Shown here: in pieces, positions 1-7,983 of the stretch
How the letters are laid out: every line of letters begins with the position of its first letter
Position numbering within the stretch: the first letter of the stretch is position 1
Assembly (NCBI GenBank): GCA_022561415.1
Contig: JADFRH010000019.1
Span: 1 to 14,114 of the forward strand
Length of the DNA stretch: 14,114 bases
Reading direction: 5' to 3'
Source of the DNA: Planctomycetota bacterium
Lineage (GTDB): Bacteria > Planctomycetota > Phycisphaerae > UBA1845
Notes under the pieces: generated by a model
The model's input: the letters and a program-made list of their open reading frames with translations, nothing else
Told to the model about the DNA's origin: nothing
Databases searched by the model: none
Program-made: the position numbers and the translations under genes

Positions 1-683
1 ACCTCCGCTATCAGCTTGAGGCGGTCGATCTCGATGACCTCGAGCAGCGGCTGCCCCTGACGAACGAATTCACCCTTCCGTTGATGAACGCGGGAAATCA
101 CACCCTGAATCGGTGAGGTTACCGTGGTCCGCTCCAGCATCAGTTCGGCGTGGCTCGCGGCAACCTCGGCCTCAGCGGCATTCGCCTCAGCCGAGAGAAA
201 CCTGCGGTGCGCCTCGATGTGTTCGAGCGATGTCGAGCTCTCTTGCGGGAGCGCCCGGACACGCTCCCAGTTGGCCTTGGCGGTTTCCAACGCGTTGCGG
301 GCCTTGGCTCGCCCCGCCAGCGCCTGCTCTCGCTCGAATTTTCGGGTCTCGTCGTCGATCTTGAACAAGGCCTGCCCGCTCGACACGCCATCGGAGACGT
401 CGACCCATTGCTCGGTGATCTCCCCGGCCACCTGCGCCGCGAGGGTCAGCTCGACAAACGGTTCCAGAAACCCGTGAAACGTCGCGAAAACGGGGATCTC
501 ACGCCGCTCGACCGTCACGACCCGCACCGGCGCCGCGGCATCCGCGATGCTGCGTGCTTGAGTCTGCGAAGGTCGCTCGACAACGAACGAACGGACGATC
601 ACGGCCGCTACAACGGCCAATCCCGCCACGACGATCATCGCAACAGGAAAGGCAAACTGCCTTTTTTCTGTTTTCACTGACAC
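1..683 (-). CDS. RND-type efflux periplasmic adaptor (membrane fusion protein, HlyD/AcrA family), partial
   Basis: The frame runs off the left edge, so only about 227 N-terminal residues are visible. Translation from a GTG at 683-681 (second GTG at 677) gives a short basic N-terminus and one hydrophobic anchor at residues 12-30. A beta-barrel/lipoyl-like half follows, with the pattern 'AAQVAGEITE..VDVSDGVSSGQALFKID' at about 82-110. A long Ala/Glu/Arg-rich helical hairpin (about 112-185) comes next, then the second lipoyl half 'TSPIQGVISRV' at 189-199. This order (anchor, lipoyl half, coiled coil, lipoyl half) is that of membrane fusion proteins, which bridge an inner-membrane RND or ABC pump and an outer-membrane channel. 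The pump gene is expected beyond the edge. Start choice is uncertain: AGGAG lies about 15 nt upstream, which is far. The substrate cannot be told. Confidence 0.85.
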   Translation of the reverse strand, partial: MSVKTEKRQFAFPVAMIVVAGLAVVAAVIVRSFVVERPSQTQARSIADAAAPVRVVTVERREIPVFATFHGFLEPFVELTLAAQVAGEITEQWVDVSDGVSSGQALFKIDDETRKFEREQALAGRAKARNALETAKANWERVRALPQESSTSLEHIEAHRRFLSAEANAAEAEVAASHAELMLERTTVTSPIQGVISRVHQRKGEFVRQGQPLLEVIEIDRLKLIAE

Positions 684-1043
684 TGAAAGGTTGCCTTGCT
701 CCTGGCGGCTGTCTCTGCCGCGCGGCAAACGTCCTCATTCGGCGGCGGACCATCCGCGAGGGTATCTCGGTAGCCGGAGAGCTTCAAGTCGTCAATGAAT
801 TCACAGACTCTTCGCTCGTAGGCAGGCAAGGAGTTCTCTGCTTGGCGTCGAGGCGCATGTCGTCCAGTCGAGATTGACTGACCGAAACGAATACGCCGCC
901 CGATACTTAAGATCGATGGATGGGCTTGCCGCGGCGTCTTGACACCACTGAGCATCGGGCGTCAAATCCGGTTTTCGCGGTCGCCTGGCCGCCACCACAG
1001 TCGCCGCCGTCTGGTTGCCAGGGGCGCCAAAGGAAGGACGCAC
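684..1043. other. Divergent intergenic region between the efflux adaptor and the OleA-like gene
   Basis: This 360-nt stretch separates two divergent genes. It holds a plausible promoter for the rightward gene (939-967) and a small inverted repeat CAGTC-N6-GACTG at 865-880. A leftward frame (stop at 674-676, possible TTG start at 829, about 51 codons) overlaps the adaptor's GTG start. Its amino-acid composition is not absurd, but it has no recognisable family and no good Shine-Dalgarno site, so it is not called as a gene. Confidence 0.5.
939..967 (+). promoter_or_regulatory. Putative sigma70-type promoter for the OleA-like/SDR pair
   Basis: A perfect -35 hexamer TTGACA at 939-944 is followed after exactly 17 nt by TCAAAT at 962-967 (4 of 6 matches to TATAAT). 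Transcription would start near 974, giving a leader of about 70 nt before the GTG at 1044. The call rests only on hexamer match and spacing. Confidence 0.4.
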
Positions 1044-2060
1044 GTGCCGCTTAGAAGTTGCTTTTCCGGCGTCGGGTACTATCTACCCGAACGCACGATG
1101 ACCACCGAGGACGTAAACCGCAGGATCTTCGAGACCACCGGTTTCGGCGTGAACAACGGGATCATCGAGCGGCTCACCGGCGTACGCACGCGGCACTACC
1201 GGGCGAATGACGAGCAATCGTCTGATCTCGCGCTGAACGCGGCGATTTGCGCTCTCGACCAGGCCGGCATCGATCGCGAGGAAGTGGACCTGCTCATCTT
1301 CGCGGCCTGCTCACAGGACATCGCCGAGCCGGCGACGGCCAACATCCTCCAAGAAAAACTCGGCTGCTCAAAAGCACAGGTGCTCGACGTCAAGAACGCT
1401 TGCAACAGCTTCCTCAACGGGGTCGATGTGGCCGACTCGCATTTGCGTACCGGCAAGGCCCGTTGTGCATTGATCGCGGTCGGTGAGACCCTCTCCCTCA
1501 CGGTCGACTGGTCGATCCGTTCCTCGGAGGATTTCAGGCCCAGGATCGCCGGCCTGACCCTCGGAGACGCGGGTGCCGCCGTCGTGTTACGGGCGAATGA
1601 CGTGGATGACGGGCGCGGCATCCTGACGACGCGGTTTCGGTCCTATGGCGAAAAATGGCGTCTGGCCACGGTGCTCGGCGGCGGGAGTATGTACCGGTTC
1701 GCGGATGAGCATTCGTATTTTCGCAGTGCATCTCAGGAGCTTCGCGAAGCGGCCTATGAACTGATCCCCGGAGTCGTGGAGGAGGTTCTCGATTCCGTCG
1801 GCTGGAAACCGGGGGATATCGACGTGATCTGCGCCCACCAGGTCACGGAGGAGATGGTGCTGGACATGGCCGACCAGTGTGGGTGCAGGAAACAAGCCGT
1901 GGTCATGACCGTCACCGACTGCGGGAACACCGCCGCGGCCAGCATCCCCCTTTGCCTCGGTCGGGCATTCGAAGGCGGAATGCTCACCCCCGGCGCCAAG
2001 GTGCTTCTTGTCGGTGGCGCCGCGGGCTTCAGCGTCGGTGTCATTCCGCTGGTGTGGTGA
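1044..2060 (+). CDS. OleA/FabH-like 3-oxoacyl-ACP synthase III family condensing enzyme
   Basis: A thiolase-fold enzyme of 338 residues from a GTG with AAGGAAGG ending 6 nt upstream. The frame is open further upstream to 939, but that N-terminal extension is Arg-rich and unlike the family. Cys-His-Asn catalytic residues are visible: Cys120 in 'VKNACNSF', His265 in 'CAHQ' and Asn295 in 'DCGNTAAAS'. The segment 'AEPATANILQEKLG' (Glu95) matches the pattern around the essential glutamate of OleA, which performs non-decarboxylative Claisen condensation of two acyl-CoAs, rather than that of housekeeping FabH. The 'NGVDVA' stretch and the C-terminal 'VW' also recall OleA. The product would be a beta-keto acid or thioester for the SDR enzyme encoded 70 nt downstream. 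No oleB hydrolase or oleC ligase is adjacent. A FabH-like enzyme of another secondary lipid pathway is the alternative. Confidence 0.85.
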   Translation: MPLRSCFSGVGYYLPERTMTTEDVNRRIFETTGFGVNNGIIERLTGVRTRHYRANDEQSSDLALNAAICALDQAGIDREEVDLLIFAACSQDIAEPATANILQEKLGCSKAQVLDVKNACNSFLNGVDVADSHLRTGKARCALIAVGETLSLTVDWSIRSSEDFRPRIAGLTLGDAGAAVVLRANDVDDGRGILTTRFRSYGEKWRLATVLGGGSMYRFADEHSYFRSASQELREAAYELIPGVVEEVLDSVGWKPGDIDVICAHQVTEEMVLDMADQCGCRKQAVVMTVTDCGNTAAASIPLCLGRAFEGGMLTPGAKVLLVGGAAGFSVGVIPLVW

Positions 2061-2130
2061 TCCACGCGACCCGATGCACTCAGGTCCGGCGATCTTGCTC
2101 CGCTCGATGCCGTTCTAACGGATTCACCGA

Positions 2131-3162
2131 ATGCCGATCTTCATAACAGGCGGCACCGGGTTTCTCGGCGTCAATCTCGTTCGCGCGTTGGTATCACGTG
2201 GTGAGCGGTGCCGTTTGCTCGTTCGACCCAATTCGCCCCGCATCGGTTTGGATCTCCCGGAAATCGAATTCGTACCCGGTGACGTCACCGACCGCGACTC
2301 CCTTCGCCAGGCCATGCGCGGATGCGACCGCGTGTTTCATCTGGCGGCGTGGGTGCAGGCGACGCCCTGGGGTATGAACGAGGCGAGACGCGTCAACGTC
2401 GAAGGCACGCGCAACGTCGCCGAGTGCGCCCTCGAAACCGGGGTGCGCAAACTGGTCCACGTCAGTTCGATCGCCACGATCGGATGCGGATCGATCGAAC
2501 ACCCGGCCAACGAGGCATCCACCTGGAACGTCCAGGGCCGGCATCTTCCTTACTACCAGACGAAACGTGAGGCCGAGCAGGTGATCATCTCCGCCGTCGA
2601 GCGTGGGCTCAACGCGGTCATTGTTAATCCGACGTATCTCGTGGGTCCGTGGGACATCAAACCCAGTGCCGGGCGCATTCTGATTCAGATCATCACCAAG
2701 CGGCTTCGCGGCTTCCCGACGCGCGGAGGGATCAACTTCGTCGACGTTCGGCGCGTGGCCGACGGTCTTATACGGGCCATGGACAAAGGATGCACCGGCC
2801 GGCGATACGTCATGGGCGGGGAAAATCTTTCCTATCGCGCGTACCTTGAACGGGTCGAGCGTGTGTCGGGCATCAGGGCGTTTCGACTTCCGATGCCTTA
2901 TGCGGCGCTGTTCCCGTTTGCTGCGGCCGGTAGCGCTTTGGGTCGCGTTTTTCCTGCCGCGTTTCGCGACGTGAACCTCTGCGTGTTGCACAGCGCATTC
3001 ATGGAGCACTACGTGCGGTCGGACCGGGCGCGAGACGAACTCGGATTCGAGGTAACGCCGATCGACGATGCGATCGGAGCGGCCATCGACTGGTTCTGCG
3101 AGCACGGGTACCTGAACGCGTCGCGCCTCAAAGGGCTGCGCCGCCCGGCGGTCGCCGACTGA
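2131..3162 (+). CDS. Extended SDR NAD(P)-dependent epimerase/reductase (HpnA/dihydroflavonol-reductase/OleD-like)
   Basis: A protein of 343 residues. The Rossmann signature TGGTGFLG at 6-13 lies right at the N-terminus, which fixes the ATG at 2131 despite the lack of a clear Shine-Dalgarno site. The catalytic pattern is present: Ser112/Ser113 in 'HVSSIAT' and Y141-x3-K145 in 'YYQTK'. The segment 'VNPTYLVGPWDIKPSAGRI' (165-183) followed by 'YVMGGENLSY' (226-235) strongly resembles HpnA-type and DFR-like extended SDRs. OleD, the 2-alkyl-3-ketoalkanoate reductase, belongs to the same superfamily. The position just after an OleA-like synthase suggests it reduces that enzyme's beta-keto product. 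This is inference from context: the sequence alone does not fix the substrate. Its 3' end is convergent with the membrane protein gene, with a gap of only 21 nt and no obvious terminator. Confidence 0.85.
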   Translation: MPIFITGGTGFLGVNLVRALVSRGERCRLLVRPNSPRIGLDLPEIEFVPGDVTDRDSLRQAMRGCDRVFHLAAWVQATPWGMNEARRVNVEGTRNVAECALETGVRKLVHVSSIATIGCGSIEHPANEASTWNVQGRHLPYYQTKREAEQVIISAVERGLNAVIVNPTYLVGPWDIKPSAGRILIQIITKRLRGFPTRGGINFVDVRRVADGLIRAMDKGCTGRRYVMGGENLSYRAYLERVERVSGIRAFRLPMPYAALFPFAAAGSALGRVFPAAFRDVNLCVLHSAFMEHYVRSDRARDELGFEVTPIDDAIGAAIDWFCEHGYLNASRLKGLRRPAVAD

Positions 3163-3183
3163 AAACCGACACGTACCGACGCG

Positions 3184-3939
3184 CTAGTCGAGCTGCTGCA
3201 CCATGCCGACAATGGGGATCACGACAAAGAGCAGTAGGTAGAGAGCCAATCCGACGTAGCGATGTCGCCCGAACACCGAGCCGTCGCGATCTGCGATCAC
3301 GAATCGCCCCCACATGACGGCCGGCACGAAGAAGGACTCGCCGAAGAGAAAACACCACAGGCACCAACGAAAGAACTCCGTCCCCACAGGTGAAACGAGA
3401 ATCAACGCGGGCATGAGCGCCGCGCCGACGACGATCATCAGGTAAACGAAAACATAGACCGAGAGAAGATGCCTCGCGAAGGCGATTGCGGCGTGACCCG
3501 ACGCGTGACGGCGCACGACCAGTGGTATCCAAACCCCGCGCACGATCGCCCACCCCAAGAGCGGCGGAACCACGGTCCATAGAACAAGGACCAGGGACTG
3601 ACCGGGCGCGTAGTACCAGCCGGCCGACGCCGGCGAAAGACCGGGCGCATCAGCGAGCGACTTGCCTATCAGCGGAAAGCATTGCCCGCCGCCGCGCTGG
3701 TCGGCGCGAAAGCCGATGCTGCCCAGGCCCACGATCAGAACAAGTACCAGGATCGCCACGCCGATGGCGGCGGTGCGCTCCCGCCGGATGGAGAGGTCGC
3801 GATCGGAGGGCGTACGGAGTTCGAACCAGATCCCCGTCGGAACCGGCCGCCAGAACTTGACCACGTTTCGACGAACGGAAAACGGCGTACGAACGAAGTC
3901 ATGCACGGTGGTGCGTTTTCTTGCTCCGTTACACGTCAT
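3184..3939 (-). CDS. Unrecognised membrane protein with about five transmembrane helices
   Basis: No known family recognised. From ATG 3939 the protein has about 251 residues. A soluble N-terminus includes 'VKFWRPVPTGIWFELRTPSD'. Hydrophobic helices lie at about 57-77, 115-142, 158-182, 189-210 and 228-247. A Cys- and Gly-rich loop between helices 1 and 2 has a single Cys and an 'APGLSPASAGWYYAPGQ' stretch. The start is uncertain: the frame is open to a GTG at 4038, with ATGs at 3993 and 3939 and a GTG at 3864 (just before 'VKFW'), and none has a convincing Shine-Dalgarno site. The gene lies downstream of ruvX in the same direction and may be the last gene of the pcrA-manC-ruvX unit. The function is not known. 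Confidence 0.65.
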   Translation of the reverse strand: MTCNGARKRTTVHDFVRTPFSVRRNVVKFWRPVPTGIWFELRTPSDRDLSIRRERTAAIGVAILVLVLIVGLGSIGFRADQRGGGQCFPLIGKSLADAPGLSPASAGWYYAPGQSLVLVLWTVVPPLLGWAIVRGVWIPLVVRRHASGHAAIAFARHLLSVYVFVYLMIVVGAALMPALILVSPVGTEFFRWCLWCFLFGESFFVPAVMWGRFVIADRDGSVFGRHRYVGLALYLLLFVVIPIVGMVQQLD

Positions 3940-4104
3940 ATGATGGGCGCCGTCCGGTCGAGGATGCCGCCCGAAGAAGTCGAGCGCCGGCATGGCGACG
4001 CTGCGGTAACATGGCGGCGCTTCGCTTGGCCATGCCACCCATCATCGCCCGCACTCATGCGCGGAATCATAGCCCCGCACACAATACGCGGCAACGCAGC
4101 ACGG

Positions 4105-4521
4105 TCATTGCGCGTCGAGGAATCCCTGGAGGATGACCTGGGCGGCCACGGCGTCTTGAATTGATTTGCGCCTCTTTCGGGTCAGCTCGGCCGGGGCGAG
4201 CAACTCATCGGCCGCGTGCGAAGAGAGACGCTCGTCGAAAAACCGGACCGGCTTGCCGCTTGCTGTTTCGAGGGCATCGCCGAACCGGCGGGTCAGTTTG
4301 GCCTGCCCGCCCTCCGTGTCGTCCATGTTCAAGGGGAGGCCGACGACGAAGACGTCCACTTCGTAATCGCTTGCGACGGCGAGTACGGCGGTGACGTGGT
4401 CCGCAACGCCGCCCCGCGCCTGGACCGTCGTCACGGGTGTCGCGACCTTGACGCGATCATCACCGACGGCCAAACCGATGCGCTTCTTGCCGTAATCAAT
4501 TGAAAGAAAACGTTGAAACAT
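4105..4521 (-). CDS. ruvX: RuvX/YqgF family putative pre-16S rRNA nuclease / Holliday junction resolvase-like protein
   Basis: An RNase H-fold protein of 138 residues from ATG 4521, the usual size for the family. The motifs stand in order: 'SIDYGKKRIGLAVGD' near the N-terminus with Asp9, 'VGLPLNMDDTEGGQA' in the middle, 'FFDERLSSHAADELL' and the C-terminal 'IQDAVAAQVILQGFLD'. Asp9, the Asp-Glu of 'FDER' and the Asp of 'QDAVAA' are the expected metal-binding acids. YqgF in E. coli is implicated in 16S rRNA 5'-end maturation. An in-frame TTG at 4548 would add nine residues encoded by repeats, and the ATG is preferred because it puts the first motif at the normal distance. The gene follows manC with a 50-nt gap that contains tandem repeats. 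Confidence 0.93.
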   Translation of the reverse strand: MFQRFLSIDYGKKRIGLAVGDDRVKVATPVTTVQARGGVADHVTAVLAVASDYEVDVFVVGLPLNMDDTEGGQAKLTRRFGDALETASGKPVRFFDERLSSHAADELLAPAELTRKRRKSIQDAVAAQVILQGFLDAQ

Positions 4522-4555
4522 CGAAACGTCGAAACCTTCAACCTTCAACCTTCAA
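4513..4555. repeat. Two adjacent short tandem repeats over the ruvX start (8-mer then 7-mer)
   Basis: On the + strand, three copies of an octamer (TTGAAACA, TCGAAACG, TCGAAACC; 4513-4536) run into three perfect copies of CCTTCAA (4535-4555). The octamer array covers the ruvX ATG (4519-4521) and its first codons. The heptamer array lies in its leader and provides AAGG motifs on the coding strand. A change in heptamer copy number would alter the leader, or the frame of the upstream TTG alternative start. Confidence 0.8.
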
Positions 4556-4571
4556 CGCACTTCCTAGAATC

Positions 4572-5642
4572 CTAGAGATACTCGTCGCCGAACTTGGCCC
4601 GAACGTTGTCGACCAACTCCTTGATACTCGTGGCATCACGCTTGTTGCAGATGAGCGTGGCATCCGGCGAGTGGACGATGACGAGGTCGTCCACACCGAT
4701 CGTGGCGATCAGGTGCTTCTCCTCCGAGACGATGATGTTGCCGCGGGAGCCGAGATTTATCACCCGGGCACAGGCTGACACGTTGCCATCGGCGTCGGCG
4801 GGGATCACGGCTTCCATCGCCGGCCACGATCCGACATCCACCCAGTGGCACGGCATCTCGACAACGAAGACCTTTTCGGCCCGCTCCATCACGGCGAAGT
4901 CGATGCTGATTTTCATCAGGCCGGGGTAGAGCGCTTCGAGCTTGGCCTGTCGGGCGTCGGTCGACCAAGCGTCCGCGATTTCCTCGATCGCGTCGTACGA
5001 CTGGGGCAGGTGTTTCTTGAGTTGTTCGAGGATGGTCGCCGCCCGCCACACGAACATGCCGCTGTTCCAGTAGTACTCTCCGCTGCCGAGGTACTTCATG
5101 GCTTTGGCGACGGTGGGCTTTTCGGTGAACTTCTTGACCTCGAACACATCCTCGGCGACTCGATCGCCGCGCCAGATGTAGCCGTAGTTGGTGTCGGGTC
5201 GGTTCGGCTTGATGCCCATCGTGACCAGGGCGTCGGGGTGCTCTTCGGCCATCTTGTAGGCCTGCTCGAGGGCGGTGCAGAACCGGTCCATCGGCGTAAT
5301 GATGTGGTCCGCCGTGAAAACGGCGATCACGGCCTCGGGATCGCGCCTGGCGAGAATCGCGGACGCAAGTCCGACGGCGTTGGCCGTGTCGCGACCCTCG
5401 GGCTCACCGATCAGGTTCCCCGCCGGAAGCTCGGGAATCTCCGACGTGACGAACGGCAGGTGCGTGCGATTCGTGATGACGTTGATCTGCTCCGGTCCCA
5501 AGCACGCCGCGACGCGCTCGAAAGACTGACGCAACAGGCTCGTACCGCTGAAGAGTCGAAGTATTTGTTTCGGACGGCCCTTACGGCTGAGCGGCCACAA
5601 TCGTACGCCGACGCCGCCGGCCATGATCACACCGTGTCTCAT
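4572..5642 (-). CDS. manC: Mannose-1-phosphate guanylyltransferase (GDP-mannose pyrophosphorylase)
   Basis: The enzyme makes GDP-mannose from mannose-1-phosphate and GTP, a cytoplasmic step supplying mannose and fucose to surface polysaccharides. The 356-residue protein shows the nucleotidyltransferase signature 'GGVGVRLWPLSRKGRPKQ' at 9-26 with Lys25. Further motifs are 'FTADH' (109-113), 'FTEKP' (172-176), 'NSGMFVW' (193-199), 'SIDFAVMER' (246-254) and 'WVDVGSW' (267-273), all typical of ManC/RfbM. It ends where the catalytic part of the family ends, so it is the short form without the fused phosphomannose isomerase domain of about 480-residue ManC/AlgA proteins. The ATG is 3 nt after the pcrA stop codon, so the two are probably cotranscribed and perhaps coupled. 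No other sugar-nucleotide gene is nearby. Confidence 0.93.
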   Translation of the reverse strand: MRHGVIMAGGVGVRLWPLSRKGRPKQILRLFSGTSLLRQSFERVAACLGPEQINVITNRTHLPFVTSEIPELPAGNLIGEPEGRDTANAVGLASAILARRDPEAVIAVFTADHIITPMDRFCTALEQAYKMAEEHPDALVTMGIKPNRPDTNYGYIWRGDRVAEDVFEVKKFTEKPTVAKAMKYLGSGEYYWNSGMFVWRAATILEQLKKHLPQSYDAIEEIADAWSTDARQAKLEALYPGLMKISIDFAVMERAEKVFVVEMPCHWVDVGSWPAMEAVIPADADGNVSACARVINLGSRGNIIVSEEKHLIATIGVDDLVIVHSPDATLICNKRDATSIKELVDNVRAKFGDEYL

Positions 5643-5645
5643 TGC

Positions 5646-7853
5646 TCAGGCTCCCAGCATTTCCGATGCATCGCCGATCTCGTCGAAATCCACACGAACC
5701 AATTTGGCGAACTCCAACACCCAGGAACGACGCAGCCCATCCTGAAACTGCACGTCCACATGCGTCCGCTTCGCGCCGCGGTGCATCGACATGATCCGCC
5801 CGAGTCCGTGCATCTCATGGCGAACGATCGTGCCGACGGACCACTCTTCAATGTCATCCGGCAACCGGCCGATGACGCGATCGACCCGCTCGGGGCGATC
5901 GCGCGACGGCAGTGCGACGGTCTGCCATTCTACCTCATCCTTGGGCAACTCGTCGAGAAACGGGCTGCGGATCGTCCTTTGCGTCACGCCACGCTGCATT
6001 CGGTACCTCGCGTGGTGAAGCGTCAGGCGCCGCTCGGCACGGGTCATGCCCACAAACAGCAGGCGCCGTTCCTCTTCATCGTCGTAGTCGTCCTCCTCGC
6101 GCCGGCGGAACGGAAGCAGCCCCTCCTCCAGCCCGATGATGTACACGACCGGGAACTCAAGCCCCTTGGCCGCGTGAAGCGTCATGAGCGTCACTTTCGG
6201 AACATCTTCGTCGAGGGCGTCCACGTCCCCGAGAAGTGCGGTGTGTTCCAGCCAATCACGGATGGTCGCGCCGGGCACATCCGACGCGAACTCGGCGGCC
6301 GCGTTGACCAGCTCGTCGAGGTTTGCGGCGGGTGTGTCCTCACCCACCTCGGACGCCTGATAATGCGCCTGCAAACCCGAATGGCTCAGCACGATCTTCA
6401 AGGCCTCGGGCGCCGGCTTCTCCAGCGCCCGTCGCAACGTGTCCAAGAGCTTCGCAAATTCGCCGACCTTGGCGGCCGAGCGACCCAGCGAAGAAAGGTC
6501 GTAACCACCGCAGATGAAGTCGTGGACGCTAACGCCGCGCTCACTCGCACAACCCCCGAGTCGCTCGATCGTCGTTGCGCCGATCCCGCGCGGCGGCACG
6601 TTGATGACCCGAAGCAGCGAGACCTCATCGGCCGGATTCACCAAGACGCGAAGGTAAGCCAGAACGTCCTTGATCTCCTTGCGGTTGTAAAACTCGACCC
6701 CACGGGCGACCTGATACGCAATGCCCTCGCGAAGAAATGCCTCTTCGAGCACGCGGCTCAGTGAATTCACACGATAGAACACTGCCACATCGCCGGGACT
6801 TTCCCCGGCGCGCGTGACCTGGCTAATGTCTCGCGCGATGGACTCGGCTTCGCTCTCGCCGTTGTCACTCTCGATCACGCGAACCGCGGGTCCGGCGTCG
6901 TTGTCGGTCCATAGCTTCTTTTCCTTGCGCTGGGCATTCCCGGCGATCAGCGCATCGGCCGCCGCCAGGATTCGCTTCGTCGAACGGTAGTTTTGCTCGA
7001 GTCGAATGACCTGGGCGTCGGGGAAATCTCGCTCGAAGCGCAGGATGTTCTCGATGTCGGCGCCGCGCCAGCCGTAGATCGACTGATCGGGATCGCCCGT
7101 CGCGCATAGGTTCTGATGTCGCTTGGTGAGGTGACGGGCGATGAGGTACTGCGCCGCGTTGGTGTCCTGGTATTCGTCGATGAGCACGTACCGGAAGCGA
7201 TCTTCGAGCATGTCGCACAGCTCGGGATCGCGCCGCAGCGTCATGGCCACGCGCATCAACAGATCGTCGAAGTCCAGCCCGCCCATCTGGTCTAGCATCG
7301 CCTCGTATCGGACGTAGATTCGTGCGACAGTCTGCGCCCGCCAATCAACGGCCTGATCGGCGTATGCGCCTGCGGTGAGCATGTCGTTCTTGATGCGGCC
7401 GATTTCCTGATCGAGGGCGGCCGGGCTCCAGTTCGAGCTGGACAGGTCGCACTCTTCGATCGCCCGCTTGATGAGCTTACGGCGATCGTCGCGATCGAAG
7501 ATCGTGAAGTCGCGCGGCACGTCGGCCCGCTCGTGATACTGACGCAGGAGTTTCACGCCGAAGGCATGGAACGTACAGACGGTCATCCCCTCCGGCACGT
7601 TCAATGCCGACACACGTTCTCGCATTTCCTGTGCGGCTTTGTTGGTGAACGTGATCGCCAGGATGTTCCACGGATTGGTGACGGTCGCGGCCAGGTGCGC
7701 CGCACGCCGCGTGACCACACTGGTCTTGCCGCTGCCGGGTCCGGCCAGAATCAGCAGCGGGCCGTCGCTGTGCGCGACGGCGCGGCGCTGCGGCTCGTTT
7801 AGATTCGCAAGCAGACCGTCGCTGGGTGTTTTGCAATTCGTATGCACAAACAC
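5646..7853 (-). CDS. pcrA: UvrD/PcrA-type ATP-dependent 3'-5' DNA helicase (SF1A)
   Basis: A 735-residue protein, normal for PcrA/UvrD, which acts in nucleotide excision repair, mismatch repair and replication-conflict removal. SF1 motifs occur in order: 'NEPQRRAV' Q-motif (19-26), Walker A 'GPGSGKT' (38-44), Ia 'ITFTNKAAQEM' (67-77), II 'LIDEYQDTN' (224-232), III 'GDPDQSIYGWRGA' (253-265), IV 'LEQNYRST' (285-292), V 'LMTLHAAKGLEFPVV' (556-570) and VI 'RLLFVGMTRAERRL' (597-610). A C-terminal Tudor-like region (about 673-720) is that of PcrA/UvrD, which binds RNA polymerase. The start is a GTG at 7853 (another at 7847) with no strong Shine-Dalgarno site. TATACC lies just upstream on the coding strand, so a very short or leaderless mRNA is possible. 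It is the first gene of the leftward unit and divergent from acpS. Confidence 0.95.
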   Translation of the reverse strand: MFVHTNCKTPSDGLLANLNEPQRRAVAHSDGPLLILAGPGSGKTSVVTRRAAHLAATVTNPWNILAITFTNKAAQEMRERVSALNVPEGMTVCTFHAFGVKLLRQYHERADVPRDFTIFDRDDRRKLIKRAIEECDLSSSNWSPAALDQEIGRIKNDMLTAGAYADQAVDWRAQTVARIYVRYEAMLDQMGGLDFDDLLMRVAMTLRRDPELCDMLEDRFRYVLIDEYQDTNAAQYLIARHLTKRHQNLCATGDPDQSIYGWRGADIENILRFERDFPDAQVIRLEQNYRSTKRILAAADALIAGNAQRKEKKLWTDNDAGPAVRVIESDNGESEAESIARDISQVTRAGESPGDVAVFYRVNSLSRVLEEAFLREGIAYQVARGVEFYNRKEIKDVLAYLRVLVNPADEVSLLRVINVPPRGIGATTIERLGGCASERGVSVHDFICGGYDLSSLGRSAAKVGEFAKLLDTLRRALEKPAPEALKIVLSHSGLQAHYQASEVGEDTPAANLDELVNAAAEFASDVPGATIRDWLEHTALLGDVDALDEDVPKVTLMTLHAAKGLEFPVVYIIGLEEGLLPFRRREEDDYDDEEERRLLFVGMTRAERRLTLHHARYRMQRGVTQRTIRSPFLDELPKDEVEWQTVALPSRDRPERVDRVIGRLPDDIEEWSVGTIVRHEMHGLGRIMSMHRGAKRTHVDVQFQDGLRRSWVLEFAKLVRVDFDEIGDASEMLGA

Positions 7854-7983
7854 TGGTATAGTCGCACGGCGCCGCGCCGTCCATCGGTGGGTGATGTGCT
7901 CAGCACGCCTTGTAAACGTCTACCGCCAATCCGTTCGCCATCGACGCTTTGCGTACTGACCGTCTTGCGATTACGCTGGGCGG

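Noticed and set aside
874..907. Promoter from TTGACT at 874-879 with GATACT at 902-907
   Set aside because: The spacing of 22 nt is too long. The TTGACA/TCAAAT pair at 939-967 with 17 nt is better.
674..955. 93-codon leftward frame overlapping the efflux adaptor start
   Set aside because: No ribosome site, no family, and its first 40 residues are Arg-rich. A shorter TTG version (about 51 codons from 829) cannot be excluded but is not supported.
2194..3105. 303-codon open frame on the - strand
   Set aside because: It is antisense to the SDR gene, which has intact Rossmann and YxxxK motifs. The product is Arg/His/Asp-rich with no known domain.
4845..6764. 639-codon open frame on the + strand
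   Set aside because: It lies antisense to manC and pcrA, whose motifs are unmistakable. The translation is rich in Arg, His and Asp with no domain, a usual by-product of GC-rich codon bias.
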